Source: Thermoplasmata archaeon (GTDB lineage: Archaea > Thermoplasmatota > Thermoplasmata > Thermoplasmatales > Thermoplasmataceae). Taken from it: 64,000 nt of DNA. The DNA is taken from NCBI GenBank assembly GCA_021835025.1, contig JAKBQY010000014.1, positions 62,001 to 126,000 on the forward strand, given 5' to 3'. Position 1 is the first letter of the stretch; each line of letters starts with the position of its first letter. The notes beneath the pieces are model-generated. The model was given only the letters and a program-made list of their open reading frames with translations. It was not told where the DNA came from and ran no database searches. This document shows, one piece after another, positions 1 to 8,837 of this stretch. The translations under genes were made by a program, and so were the position numbers.

Positions 1-19
1 AAATAGCATTCCATTTACG

Positions 20-440
20 GCAGATCAACAATTTAGTCATACAAGATTTCTCCTTGTATAAGTGTATAATAGAAATAAAAATGACAGAATCCTATATATA
101 TTTGCAACAAACACGAAACTGCGGCCTAAGGATATACAAAGATCGTACAAAAAGGGATAAGAAATAGAGATTGGGTATAGGATGATCGGGAAATTCCTTG
201 AAAAAACAATTTAAAAGATGCAGAACATCAGACTACTCTACCTTTATCTTGCAATCATTGTTTACAATTTCTGGTTCTCATGAATATTATCACCAACATT
301 TGGGATAATATCCGATGCAATGAAAGCTTTAGTATCGGCATCATTGATAAGAGTTGATCCATTCGTTACAATTCTAATGCCTTCCAATAACCGATCTGGA
401 GGTAATTTTTGATCTACTGTTTCGGAGGGAGATTTTCTAC
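20..440. repeat. Decayed direct repeat, copy R1, upstream of vapBC
   Basis: This stretch aligns in the same order and orientation with 1289-1690 on the other side of the vapBC pair. Shared blocks include the stretch around 105-125 (CAACAAACACGAAACTGC) and the stretch around 355-370 (TCCATTCGTTAC). Read on the minus strand, both copies keep a trace of a protein (pattern VTNG-TL followed by D-D and AFI--DII), so the repeat is probably the remains of a multi-copy gene or mobile element that I cannot name. Nothing else is seen in 1-580 apart from the vapB promoter. Confidence 0.6.
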
Positions 441-548
441 TCAATTTTCTCAATAGCATGAAAGTACATCTTTTACATTTGGTGGAACTTAGATCGGTAA
501 CGACATTTAGGAAACCGGGGATTTACGAAAAATGTAAATTGATCACAA

Positions 549-560
549 AGTATATATATA
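549..560 (+). promoter_or_regulatory. TATA-like element of vapBC
   Basis: The A/T run TATATATAAT lies about 25 bases before the vapB ATG at 582. That is the expected spacing for an archaeal TATA box serving a leaderless transcript. The call rests on composition and spacing only. Confidence 0.5.
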
Positions 561-581
561 ATTCCAGTTATACTTAAATGT

Positions 582-806
582 ATGACTAAACTTGTAAGTA
601 TAAGAATAGATGATCAAACCTTGGCGGAGGCAAGGAAACTGAAAATAAACTATTCTGAAGTCATGAGAGACTCCTTGAAAAAAGAGATCGATAGACGGCA
701 TGAAGAGGATTTTTTGGAGAGTTTGCAGAAGATTCATAAACTACTCAAAAACGTTGATCGTAATCAACTTCTGAGTGACTTAAGGAAAGACAGGGACGAA
801 AGGTGA
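582..806 (+). CDS. vapB: VapB-type antitoxin (ribbon-helix-helix)
   Basis: A 74-residue protein with the build of archaeal VapB antitoxins. A short N-terminal strand (MTKLVSIRIDDQTLAEARKL) is followed by two helices, as in a ribbon-helix-helix DNA-binding fold. The C-terminal half is charged and helical and would wrap the toxin. The next gene encodes a PIN-domain toxin and begins four bases after the TGA, so the two form a toxin-antitoxin operon. The antitoxin would neutralise VapC and repress its own promoter, as is known for the family. The operon sits between two decayed long repeats, which suggests it arrived as an accessory module. Confidence 0.82.
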   Translation: MTKLVSIRIDDQTLAEARKLKINYSEVMRDSLKKEIDRRHEEDFLESLQKIHKLLKNVDRNQLLSDLRKDRDER

Positions 807-810
807 TATT

Positions 811-1236
811 CTGCCACCTAACTATATTATAGATGCAAGTTCATTATTCACATTATTTTTTTCTGAATCTCAAAAAAGTGTTCAAACCCTTCTTCGTGAT
901 TCTTATATCTTAGATTTAACAGGTTATGAGATAGGTAGTGTCCTTATAAAGGGGAATGATGGGCACATCAATGGGTTGACTAAGGACAATATTCTTGTAT
1001 TGACTAGAGAAATAGAAAAGGTTCTGTCAGGAATTGAGGTGATACGACTTAAACCAAAGCATATATCTGAAATAATGTCTCTTTCGTATTCCACAGGTAT
1101 GACCTTTTATGATGCCTCTTATGTCTTCTATTCTATAAATTTAAATTACATACTACTTACTGATGACAAGGAAATGTACAATAAAGCCAAGAAGTTGGGA
1201 GTAGATGTTAGAAAGGTTGAAGAACTTTTTAACTAA
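811..1236 (+). CDS. vapC: VapC-type PIN-domain ribonuclease toxin, apparent CTG start
   Basis: The reading frame is open from before 805 to the stop at 1236 and encodes a complete PIN domain. It begins PPNYIIDASSLF and carries the usual four acidic positions: D of IIDASS, E of GYEIGSV, D of FYDASYV and D of LLTDDKE. There is no ATG or GTG in frame at the N-terminus. GGTGA at 802-806 is a good ribosome site four bases before a CTG at 811. That start gives a PIN protein of normal length (141 residues), whereas a TTG at 976 would remove the first catalytic acidic residues. The GTG at 803 is in another frame and stops quickly. Either CTG is used, or the start codon was lost and the toxin is silent. 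Confidence 0.72.
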   Translation: MPPNYIIDASSLFTLFFSESQKSVQTLLRDSYILDLTGYEIGSVLIKGNDGHINGLTKDNILVLTREIEKVLSGIEVIRLKPKHISEIMSLSYSTGMTFYDASYVFYSINLNYILLTDDKEMYNKAKKLGVDVRKVEELFN

Positions 1237-1288
1237 GTAGACTCCTTTTTGATTGTTGGGGAAATGATTCGCAACCTCCTCCCACGGC

Positions 1289-1690
1289 TTTACAGTAGAT
1301 CAAAAATTTAGCCAGGCAACATTTTCCCTTTTATCAATGTATGGTAGAAATAAAAAGGAAATAATCCTTCCTGTACATATTTGCAACAAACACGAAACTG
1401 CAACCGAAGAATATACTGGAATTCTTTAAGAAGGTTGGAGATCAAAACATGATACGGGATAACCAGGAAATAACTTGCAAAGACAACTTCAAAGAGGCCA
1501 AACATTAGATTCAATTACTTTTCAATCCCTGGATTCAGTTGAATATAACAAGCAGGATTAGGATAATATCCAATGTAATGAAAGCTATATTATCAACATC
1601 ACTTTTGAGTGTTAATCCATTCGTTACAAGTTTAATTCCGCCAAACAACAAGTTTGGGAGTGGTTTTTTATCCGCTGGAAAGATAGAGGA
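1289..1690. repeat. Decayed direct repeat, copy R2, downstream of vapBC
   Basis: Second copy of the sequence at 20-440, recognisable over its whole length with many substitutions and small indels. Its first 75 bases (CAGTAGATCAAAAATTTAGC and onward) also match the minus strand near 13258-13333. No intact gene is visible in 1237-1787; the minus-strand reading frames here are broken. Confidence 0.6.
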
Positions 1691-1787
1691 GGGGATCACA
1701 ACCTAAACCTTTTTAAAATGCAATAGAGATTACTCGGAATAATAAAAAATAAAGTTTTATTTTTATACAATATTGTATTAACGTTTT

Positions 1788-3314
1788 ATGATACCCAAGA
1801 CCATGTCAACACAGCATCCAGATAATGGGAGAATGCCTGAATGGGTTTCAGACAAATCCATAATAAAGAATGAGGATGAAATTGAGGAGGCATACATAGC
1901 ATTTAATAAATTAGGAATTAAGGAAGTTATGTGGGACGCCGAAGGAAAGGATGTTGATACACACGTAATAAGAAAATTATTCTCCAAAAACAATAAATTT
2001 TTCAATGACAATATACTTGGCAAGGACATATTTTTAACATACAGGGTACCAAATCCAAAGATTGAAGGTACTGAGAGAAAAATACTGTCGGAAACACTTG
2101 CAAGCATACCATTGAATTATGATGTTGCAAATAAAATATTTAAAAAGAATATACCACCAATTTTTGAGGTGATAATACCATTTACCACAGATTATACCGA
2201 TCTGTTATCCGTTTTAAAATATTATGAAAAGGCAATAGTTAGGGATGAAGGGACAAAATTATATGATGATGTTTATATAAAGGATATAACTGGAGAAGTT
2301 TTTCCTAGGAGCATAAATGTTATACCTCTCATAGAAGATATGGATTCAATACTAAAGATAGAATCTATTATAACAAATTACAGCAGAGTAGTGAAACCAG
2401 GCCATATGAGGGTATTCATAGCCAGATCCGACCCTGCAATGAATTATGGAATGCTGCCCGCTACATTATTGTCAAAATATGCCACATTGAAGATGAGGAA
2501 TTTAACAAAATCTCTGGATATGGAAATTTATCCAATGCTTGGTGCCGGTTCTTCCCCTTTTCGTGGTAATCTTGGCCCAGAAAATATTGAAAGATCAGTG
2601 AAGGAATATGATTCGTATTATACATTCACGCTTCAGTCAGCATTTAAATATGATTACGATGACGATATCATAAAAAAAGCTGTAAATTTTATAAATAAGC
2701 ATGAACCCTCCTATGAAAATATGCCAGATGACATTTCTGCGGTTAAATTAAAAAGCATCCTGGATAAATATAAAACGAGATTTCAGACCATAATAGAGGC
2801 CATAGCTAAACCAATAAATGACATTACATTATACCTTCCAAAAAGAAGGGCAAGAAAACTTCATATAGGATTATTCGGGTATTCACGAAGCACAGGAAAT
2901 GCAGTACTTCCAAGGGCAATATCATTCGTTGGTGCCCTGTATTCCATGGGAATACCTCCAGAAATCATTGGCATGGCTGCACTTAAGGATATGAATGATG
3001 AGGAACTTTCAGTAATAAACCAGCTTTACCAGAATCTTGATTTTGACATAAAAGTCAGTGCAAAATATTTCAATTATGAATCCCTATCATTATTAAAGGA
3101 TATTTGGAATGTTGATACCGGCATTATTTCAATGATAAAGGAGGATATGCATTATATTGAGGACAATATAGGTGTACCAACTGACGATTCATATGGAACG
3201 ACCAAACATATACTGTATTCCACCCTTACATTACTTGCATTTAAAAACGGAAAATTTGATGAGGTAAAAAACTATATTTATGAGATGGGCCTTATCAGGA
3301 AATTCCTTGGATAA
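1788..3314 (+). CDS. ppcA: Archaeal-type phosphoenolpyruvate carboxylase
   Basis: A 508-residue cytosolic enzyme that converts phosphoenolpyruvate and bicarbonate to oxaloacetate, refilling the citric acid cycle. The N-terminus MIPKTMSTQHPDN is the hallmark of the small archaeal PEPC family, whose members are about 480-530 residues, roughly half the bacterial/plant enzyme. The Arg/Ser-rich stretch HIGLFGYSRSTGNAVLPR near residue 358 is the expected phosphate-binding region. The ATG at 1788 is chosen because the signature begins there. A/T-rich TATA-like sequence (TTTTATTTTTATAC) lies about 25-30 bases upstream, so the message is probably leaderless. It stands alone, with its own promoter. Confidence 0.93.
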   Translation: MIPKTMSTQHPDNGRMPEWVSDKSIIKNEDEIEEAYIAFNKLGIKEVMWDAEGKDVDTHVIRKLFSKNNKFFNDNILGKDIFLTYRVPNPKIEGTERKILSETLASIPLNYDVANKIFKKNIPPIFEVIIPFTTDYTDLLSVLKYYEKAIVRDEGTKLYDDVYIKDITGEVFPRSINVIPLIEDMDSILKIESIITNYSRVVKPGHMRVFIARSDPAMNYGMLPATLLSKYATLKMRNLTKSLDMEIYPMLGAGSSPFRGNLGPENIERSVKEYDSYYTFTLQSAFKYDYDDDIIKKAVNFINKHEPSYENMPDDISAVKLKSILDKYKTRFQTIIEAIAKPINDITLYLPKRRARKLHIGLFGYSRSTGNAVLPRAISFVGALYSMGIPPEIIGMAALKDMNDEELSVINQLYQNLDFDIKVSAKYFNYESLSLLKDIWNVDTGIISMIKEDMHYIEDNIGVPTDDSYGTTKHILYSTLTLLAFKNGKFDEVKNYIYEMGLIRKFLG

Positions 3315-3367
3315 GGTATAATTCACATTTCAATGAATATTTATATATTTTTATATATACCATATAG

Positions 3368-4858
3368 ATGAAAATAAATGTTCTTTATGGCGAAGATGTA
3401 AAGCGCAATTTTTCCAGTGAATATAAATATATATTGAATGTATTGAAACCGTCCGAATTAAAACAGTGGGATGGATGCTATGACTACGATATAGATTCAT
3501 ATACAACCAATTCTGGGCAGTTAAGTGAAATTGTTCCTGAAAATATTTTAAGTTTTGATATCCATGATAGAATAATGCATTCATTTGGCAGATCCTCACC
3601 AGAATTGCTATCCATGAAACACAAAAAATTGGCGATAGTTGATGCAGTTATTTATCCAAATAACCAGAATATTATAAAGGTCATTGAAAATTTAAGAAAA
3701 TATGATTATAAGGTAATAATATATGGTGGTGGCACATCTGTAAATGGTTCCCTATCAATCGGGGAATCAAAAAAAGTTATTTCTCTTGATACCCGTAATT
3801 TTAAACAGTTTGAAATTTACAATGATTATGCAATTGCCGGTGCCGGTATAACAGGCCCTGAACTGGAAAATGAACTCAATAAGTATGGGTATACAATTGG
3901 AAATTTCCCGGAATCATTTAAGTATTCAACACTTGGGGGATGGATAGCCACAAAGGCCACTGGACAGGAATCGAATATGTATGGTGGAATAGAGAATATT
4001 GTCATTTCCAGCAAAATGATAACATCCTCCGGTGTTTATCAGGACAAAATCGTACCAAGGGAATCTTCTGGATTGCAGATAAAGTCCATAGCGATAGGTA
4101 GTGAGGGAAATTATGGCCTTATTACTGAGGCAGCAATAAAATTATTCAGGAAACCGGGAAAAAGGGTATTCAGATCGTATTTTTTTAAATCCTTTGATGT
4201 GGGGCTAAACGCATTGAAATCCCTTAAAGAATTTCCAGCAGTTGCAAGATTGTCGGATGAGTTGGAAACGGATATAGCAATAAACGGTTCCAAAAATTCT
4301 ACAGCAAAAAAAATCCTGGAAAAATATCTGAAACTAAGAGGGGTTAACAAGGGATCACTTTTAATTTTGGTGGATAATGAGGGAAAAACACCACTTAAAA
4401 ACATTAATGGAATAAGGACGGGCAGCATCCCATCAAAAAACTGGATCGATGAAAGATATTCGAGGCCTGGAATTGCCAATATTCTATGGAAAAACGGATT
4501 GGTTACCGATACCCTTGAAACATCAACCGACTGGGGAAATTTATCCAAATTATATCATAATGTCATATCAGAATTTAATCGAGTGAAAGATACCCTGAAT
4601 ATTTCGGGAATAATAATGGGACACGTTTCACATCTATATAAAAGTGGAGCCTGTATATATTTTACCTTTATTTTATCATTGCAAAATGAGGAGTCGGAGC
4701 TGAAAACAGTAAGAGACACAATAATTAGAACATTTTTAAAAAATGGGGGGGCAATAACAGATCACCATGGTATTGGAACATTATTCAGGGATTATATGGA
4801 TAAAAATATTCTGGAAATGCAATCAAAATTGTATGATAAATTGTTTTCATGGTGGTAA
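3368..4858 (+). CDS. Alkylglycerone-phosphate-synthase-like FAD enzyme
   Basis: A 496-residue flavoprotein of the FAD_binding_4 / FAD-oxidase_C family. The FAD loop is VIIYGGGTSVNGSL near residue 116. Several blocks resemble alkylglycerone-phosphate (alkyl-DHAP) synthase more than glycolate or D-lactate dehydrogenase. These are DRIMHSFGRSSPELL near the N-terminus, STLGGWIATKATG near 185, GSEGNYGLITEA near 243, VSHLYKSGACIYF near 418, and a C-terminal TDHHGIG where lactate-type enzymes have GEHG. AGPS swaps the acyl chain of acyl-DHAP for a fatty alcohol to make an ether bond. The gene is first in a tight cluster with a glycerol-3-phosphate dehydrogenase and a lipid-kinase-like gene, which supports a role with DHAP or lipid. 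The substrate is inferred; a GlcD-like 2-hydroxyacid oxidase is the alternative. Confidence 0.75.
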   Translation: MKINVLYGEDVKRNFSSEYKYILNVLKPSELKQWDGCYDYDIDSYTTNSGQLSEIVPENILSFDIHDRIMHSFGRSSPELLSMKHKKLAIVDAVIYPNNQNIIKVIENLRKYDYKVIIYGGGTSVNGSLSIGESKKVISLDTRNFKQFEIYNDYAIAGAGITGPELENELNKYGYTIGNFPESFKYSTLGGWIATKATGQESNMYGGIENIVISSKMITSSGVYQDKIVPRESSGLQIKSIAIGSEGNYGLITEAAIKLFRKPGKRVFRSYFFKSFDVGLNALKSLKEFPAVARLSDELETDIAINGSKNSTAKKILEKYLKLRGVNKGSLLILVDNEGKTPLKNINGIRTGSIPSKNWIDERYSRPGIANILWKNGLVTDTLETSTDWGNLSKLYHNVISEFNRVKDTLNISGIIMGHVSHLYKSGACIYFTFILSLQNEESELKTVRDTIIRTFLKNGGAITDHHGIGTLFRDYMDKNILEMQSKLYDKLFSWW

Positions 4859-4860
4859 TT

Positions 4861-6207
4861 ATGGAAAATGAATTTTCATTCAGAACCAGGGAACTTGAGC
4901 TAGCATCACTTGAACGTGATTACTTTGAAGTTGCAATTATTGGTGGTGGAATAACTGGTGCAGGTATAGCCAATATACTAGCGGAGAACAATATTAAAAC
5001 AGTTTTGTTCGAAAAAAATGATTTTGCATCTGGCACAAGTTCCGGTTCATCAAAGCTGATTCATGGCGGCCTTAGGTATCTTCAACAGGGTAGAATATTT
5101 GAAGTGAGGAGGCTTTTAAAGGAAAGGGACTATCTTTTAAAAAACGTTGATATAGTCAAAACGCTAAATTTTGATATACTCATCGGAAAATCCATGTGGA
5201 ACAAATATAAAATAAAGTTTGGTCTTTTCCTTTATAATTTACTTGCCGGAAAATTCGAAATCCCAAAATATAATCATAATGTGAGGTACAATAAAAATAT
5301 CTCGGGATACTATACATATTCTGATGGTATTACAGTTGATTCAAAACTGGTAATATACAATATTGTTTCGGCCAAAAAACATGGTTGCAAGTGTTTTAAT
5401 TACTGCGAGGTTGTCGGCATAAATAAACTATCGGATAATATTTCATTAAGTGTAAATGATGCCAATTCTGGTAAAACCACCACAGTGAAATCAAGAATAC
5501 TAATCAATGCATCGGGCCCATGGGCATTAAATATCGCACGAAAATTTAATATTAAACCCGATATTTCCATGAAACTCAGCATGGGAATACATATTGTACT
5601 GCCACGTGAAAAATATCCGGCTGAAAATGCCATTGTTTTCAGGTCAATCATCGATGGAAGGCAGTTGTTTTTGATACCCACTGGAGAGATAATATATATA
5701 GGGACAACGGATAAATTTGTTGATAGTCCTGAATATAAAAATGTCGAAAATGAGGACATAAATTATCTCATTAAAAGTGCAGAATACATTACAGGCCATA
5801 TTGATATAAATGATATACTCTTTTCATTTTCAGGTATCAGGCCATTAATTGGAAAATCCAAGGATCCCGGAAAGATATCCAGGGATTTCCATATTTCGGT
5901 GAATGAAAATATTATTAACGTTTTGGGTGGAAAATTAACAGATTATAGATATGCATCCAGGAAGGTTGCACGGAAGGTTGGGAGAATCCTGAATAAAAAA
6001 ATTACTATTAGGAATTATCCTTATATTGATTATGCAAGGGGCAAACATGGGGATATGATAAAATATGAAATTTATCACGAGTGCCCAATGAAACCGGATG
6101 ATATTCTTAGAAGGCGAGATGCTTTCAGAATATACTGCCCCCATAAAGTTGATTCTATGGAAAAACAGATTATTGATGAAATGAGGGGAGAGGGGATGCA
6201 AATATGA
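4861..6207 (+). CDS. glpD: FAD-dependent glycerol-3-phosphate dehydrogenase
   Basis: Oxidises sn-glycerol 3-phosphate to dihydroxyacetone phosphate, passing electrons to the membrane quinone pool. The dinucleotide motif GGGITGAG is near residue 28, the family signature SSKLIHGGLRYLQQ near 65, and GIRPLIG near 325. A short C-terminal DAO_C-type domain follows, without the extra iron-sulfur domain of anaerobic GlpA. A GTG-free ATG at 4849 exists, but the ATG at 4861 has GGTGGT six bases upstream and needs no overlap with the preceding gene. It lies directly after the AGPS-like gene and its stop overlaps the next gene by four bases, so all three are probably co-transcribed. No glycerol kinase is in the window. 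Confidence 0.9.
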   Translation: MENEFSFRTRELELASLERDYFEVAIIGGGITGAGIANILAENNIKTVLFEKNDFASGTSSGSSKLIHGGLRYLQQGRIFEVRRLLKERDYLLKNVDIVKTLNFDILIGKSMWNKYKIKFGLFLYNLLAGKFEIPKYNHNVRYNKNISGYYTYSDGITVDSKLVIYNIVSAKKHGCKCFNYCEVVGINKLSDNISLSVNDANSGKTTTVKSRILINASGPWALNIARKFNIKPDISMKLSMGIHIVLPREKYPAENAIVFRSIIDGRQLFLIPTGEIIYIGTTDKFVDSPEYKNVENEDINYLIKSAEYITGHIDINDILFSFSGIRPLIGKSKDPGKISRDFHISVNENIINVLGGKLTDYRYASRKVARKVGRILNKKITIRNYPYIDYARGKHGDMIKYEIYHECPMKPDDILRRRDAFRIYCPHKVDSMEKQIIDEMRGEGMQI

Positions 6208-7088
6208 GAATACACATACTGGTTAATCCAGTGGCAGGATCGGGCAAGGCACTCAAAATATTTCCACCGATTGAAAAATTGCTTGGAAATTATGACATTT
6301 CACATTCTTTTACGGATCGATCTGGCGAGGATTTTAGGGAATTCATAAAAAATAACAGGGACATAGATTATGTCATATGCCTTGGTGGAGATGGCACGTT
6401 GAATAAAGCAGTTTCAGCTATTGCACATTCAAATACAGTTATTATACCATTACCTGCAGGAACAGGATCCGATTTTTCAAGGTCAATTGGTTACGCAAAA
6501 CCTGAGGAATTGCCGCATCTTATAGAAAAAAGAAAATATGTTGAATGTGATCTTGGTTTAATAAAATTTGATGGCAGGAAAAATTATTTCATTAATATAA
6601 TGGAGGCAGGATTTGGGGCAACAGTAATGCAACGTGTAAACTCTATAAAAAATAGAAGAAAAAAATCATTTGTTTCATCCATACTTCTGAAAATTGTTGA
6701 TTTGAAATCCTATAATATTACAGTGAAATCATATGAATACAATAAAAATCTGGATGTATCAGAGATGATAATTGCGAATGGAAGATATTTTGGTGGGGGC
6801 ATGCTTGCTTCTAAGGATTCAATTCTCAACGATAATATGCTTGATATCCATATAATTCATAAGATCAGCAGATTGAAACTGGTTCGGAAATTGAATACGC
6901 TAAAGAACGGAACATACATAAATGATAGTAACGTTGACAATTTTAAAACAGATTCACTTATGATCAAGGGGGAAATTCCATATGAAATTGATGGAGAAAA
7001 TTTTACTGCATCCGATCTTGAGATAACCATCGATCATAAAGCTATAAAAATAATTGATTTTGATAATAAACCTTCAACCTTTATTTAA
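6204..7088 (+). CDS. Diacylglycerol/sphingosine-kinase-like lipid kinase (YegS/LCB5 fold)
   Basis: A 294-residue protein with the DAGK catalytic fold. The nucleotide loop GGDGTLNKAV is near residue 61 and PAGTGSDFSRS near 84, both diagnostic of YegS/LCB5/diacylglycerol kinases. A conserved C-terminal region ends in a beta-rich half. Family members transfer phosphate from ATP to lipid hydroxyls, though polyphosphate/NAD kinases share the fold. The ATG overlaps the glpD stop by four bases, so translation is coupled. Placed after an ether-bond-forming-type enzyme and a DHAP-producing enzyme, phosphorylation of a lipid or isoprenoid glycerol derivative is the natural guess. The substrate cannot be read from the sequence. 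Confidence 0.85.
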   Translation: MRIHILVNPVAGSGKALKIFPPIEKLLGNYDISHSFTDRSGEDFREFIKNNRDIDYVICLGGDGTLNKAVSAIAHSNTVIIPLPAGTGSDFSRSIGYAKPEELPHLIEKRKYVECDLGLIKFDGRKNYFINIMEAGFGATVMQRVNSIKNRRKKSFVSSILLKIVDLKSYNITVKSYEYNKNLDVSEMIIANGRYFGGGMLASKDSILNDNMLDIHIIHKISRLKLVRKLNTLKNGTYINDSNVDNFKTDSLMIKGEIPYEIDGENFTASDLEITIDHKAIKIIDFDNKPSTFI

Positions 7089-7135
7089 ATTTAAAGTTGG
7101 GAAGTTATTAATATGTATTTTATATATATTTTATC

Positions 7136-7561
7136 ATGATAAGAAAGCCCAAAATTGCCATTGGTGGAATAATAATCAAAAATAATAAGATTTTACTAAT
7201 AAAGAGGAGGGATGATCCTGATAGAAACCAATGGGCAATACCTGGAGGAAAGGTTGAAATAAATGAAACTTTGGAGGAGGCATTAAAAAGGGAGATGAAG
7301 GAAGAAACGGGCCTGAATGTAAGTAGGGGCAGCCTAATGGCGGTTACTGAATTTATCAATACCAATTTCCACTATATAATTCTGGATTATGAGTGTGATA
7401 TCATATCAGGAAATATGCATGCCAATTCTGATGCCCTGGAAACAAAATATTTTGATATAGATCATATTGATGGTGAAAAAATAAATGAAACAACCATGGA
7501 GTTATTGAAAAAAATAAGAAATAATGTTTTACCAATATCCATATGCCATAAAAATATTTAA
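7136..7561 (+). CDS. Nudix hydrolase
   Basis: A 141-residue protein with a complete Nudix box at residues 36-58 (GGKVEINETLEEALKREM followed by KEETGL), including the metal-binding REM-KEE core. The family cleaves nucleoside diphosphates linked to another moiety; ADP-ribose/NADH-type or (d)NTP substrates are typical of short members like this. It follows the lipid-kinase-like gene by 47 bases, with its own A/T-rich upstream sequence, so it may or may not belong to that operon. Confidence 0.88.
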   Translation: MIRKPKIAIGGIIIKNNKILLIKRRDDPDRNQWAIPGGKVEINETLEEALKREMKEETGLNVSRGSLMAVTEFINTNFHYIILDYECDIISGNMHANSDALETKYFDIDHIDGEKINETTMELLKKIRNNVLPISICHKNI

Positions 7562-7930
7562 AAAATGAAAAATTCCTGTGACAGAATTAATACTATAATC
7601 AGAATTTTATATTTAAACTTAACTGTAATAACAGACTCCACACAAGTCTAATTTTTTATAAATAACAGGATCTTATTGTTTGTAGTTTTTTAAAATAATA
7701 TAAATGAAATTGCTAGATAAATTAAAATTGGGGAAGTAATGTTAAATTATGAATAAAACTAATATTACCCTATTAGAAGTTGCAAAAGTTGCTAAAACCC
7801 TTTTGTTCTGGAATAATATTTAGTACATATAGTATACAATAAAAAAGGGAAAAAATATGATTTTGAATTCTATACAAATATTTATGCCAAAATAGTTGCT
7901 TCAGGCAATCCTGGTTGATTTTTCTATGTT
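7562..7930. other. Intergenic, no gene recognised
   Basis: Very AT-rich gap between the ends of the convergent Nudix and cooC genes. Only tiny open frames are present (for example 24 codons from the ATG at about 7749), with no support for any of them. No RNA gene or repeat was recognised. Confidence 0.5.
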
Positions 7931-8836
7931 TTAGGAATAGTTTTCCTTCTTGATTTCAGGATATATTTTAGTTAGCAATTTCTTTACTGCAGGTAGAAAC
8001 GAATTCTCTTCATTCATAAGATGTTTTACTGAGGGGTTTACTGTTTTCACATTGTGGTCATAGGGTATCATGTCTACTGTATATGGGAAATCGGCATTAA
8101 TTTCATTCAACAATTCATCTATTTCGTCCATGTTATTCTCAACGCGGTTAAACACAAGGTGTATTCCACCTATGCCAAGATCCCACGCAAGCTTCATTGC
8201 ACTTGCCGCCACCTGAACAGAATTAAAGGTAACATCACTTACGACTATAGCATGCCCGAATCCCTTGGCTATTGCCCGTCCAAAATGTTCAACACCTGCC
8301 TCCGTATCCATCAGTATGTTTTCATCATTTCTTATCGATATGTGCCTGACAACCGCATCCAGCAGGTCATTTTCCGGGCAAAGGCATCCAATTCCAGATT
8401 TATGTAGTGTACCCATTACAAGTATGCTCATCATATCATCAATCCTTATTCCGAACCTATTTACAACATCACTTACATCAGGATTTAGCGATAGAAATTC
8501 TCCCCAGCCTGAGCCGGGTCTGGCACCAGTTCTCTCTTCAATGTAATCGACCTGCATATTCAATGGAACAACTTTTTTAGCAGCATTCTTATCCATACCC
8601 ATGGCATATGGCAGGTTCATCTGCGGATCCGCATCAACAGCAAGTACATGATGTTTTTCTTTCAATAGATACGACAGTGTGGCCGTTATGGTGGTTTTTC
8701 CTGTACCTCCTTTTCCAGTTATTACAATCCTGTTCTCCGAGTTATTTATACTAGTAAAATGATCTTTGGGGATAATTTTCCTTACCCTTGCATCTCTTTC
8801 TTCTTCGCTTATTTGCGTGAATGCCATAATTTTCAT
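7931..8836 (-). CDS. cooC: CO dehydrogenase maturation ATPase CooC
   Basis: A 301-residue P-loop ATPase of the MinD/SIMIBI class that inserts nickel into the C-cluster of CO dehydrogenase. The deviant Walker A motif GKGGTGKTT is at residues 41-49. VDADPQMNLPYAMG near 68 is typical of CooC. The CXC metal-binding motif (C151, C153 in GCLCPEND) forms the metal site at the dimer interface in studied CooC proteins. The gene begins two bases after the stop of cooS, so the pair is an operon. There are two possible starts; the internal ATG at 8827 also fits, and lies closer to family N-termini. Confidence 0.93.
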   Translation of the reverse strand: MKIMAFTQISEEERDARVRKIIPKDHFTSINNSENRIVITGKGGTGKTTITATLSYLLKEKHHVLAVDADPQMNLPYAMGMDKNAAKKVVPLNMQVDYIEERTGARPGSGWGEFLSLNPDVSDVVNRFGIRIDDMMSILVMGTLHKSGIGCLCPENDLLDAVVRHISIRNDENILMDTEAGVEHFGRAIAKGFGHAIVVSDVTFNSVQVAASAMKLAWDLGIGGIHLVFNRVENNMDEIDELLNEINADFPYTVDMIPYDHNVKTVNPSVKHLMNEENSFLPAVKKLLTKIYPEIKKENYS

Positions 8837-8837
8837 C

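Noticed and set aside
976..1236. TTG at 976 as the VapC start
   Set aside because: It would remove the first PIN acidic residues, while the frame is open back to the ribosome site at 802-806.
7749..7830. 24-codon peptide in the gap before cooC
   Set aside because: Too short, with no ribosome site or conservation evidence available.
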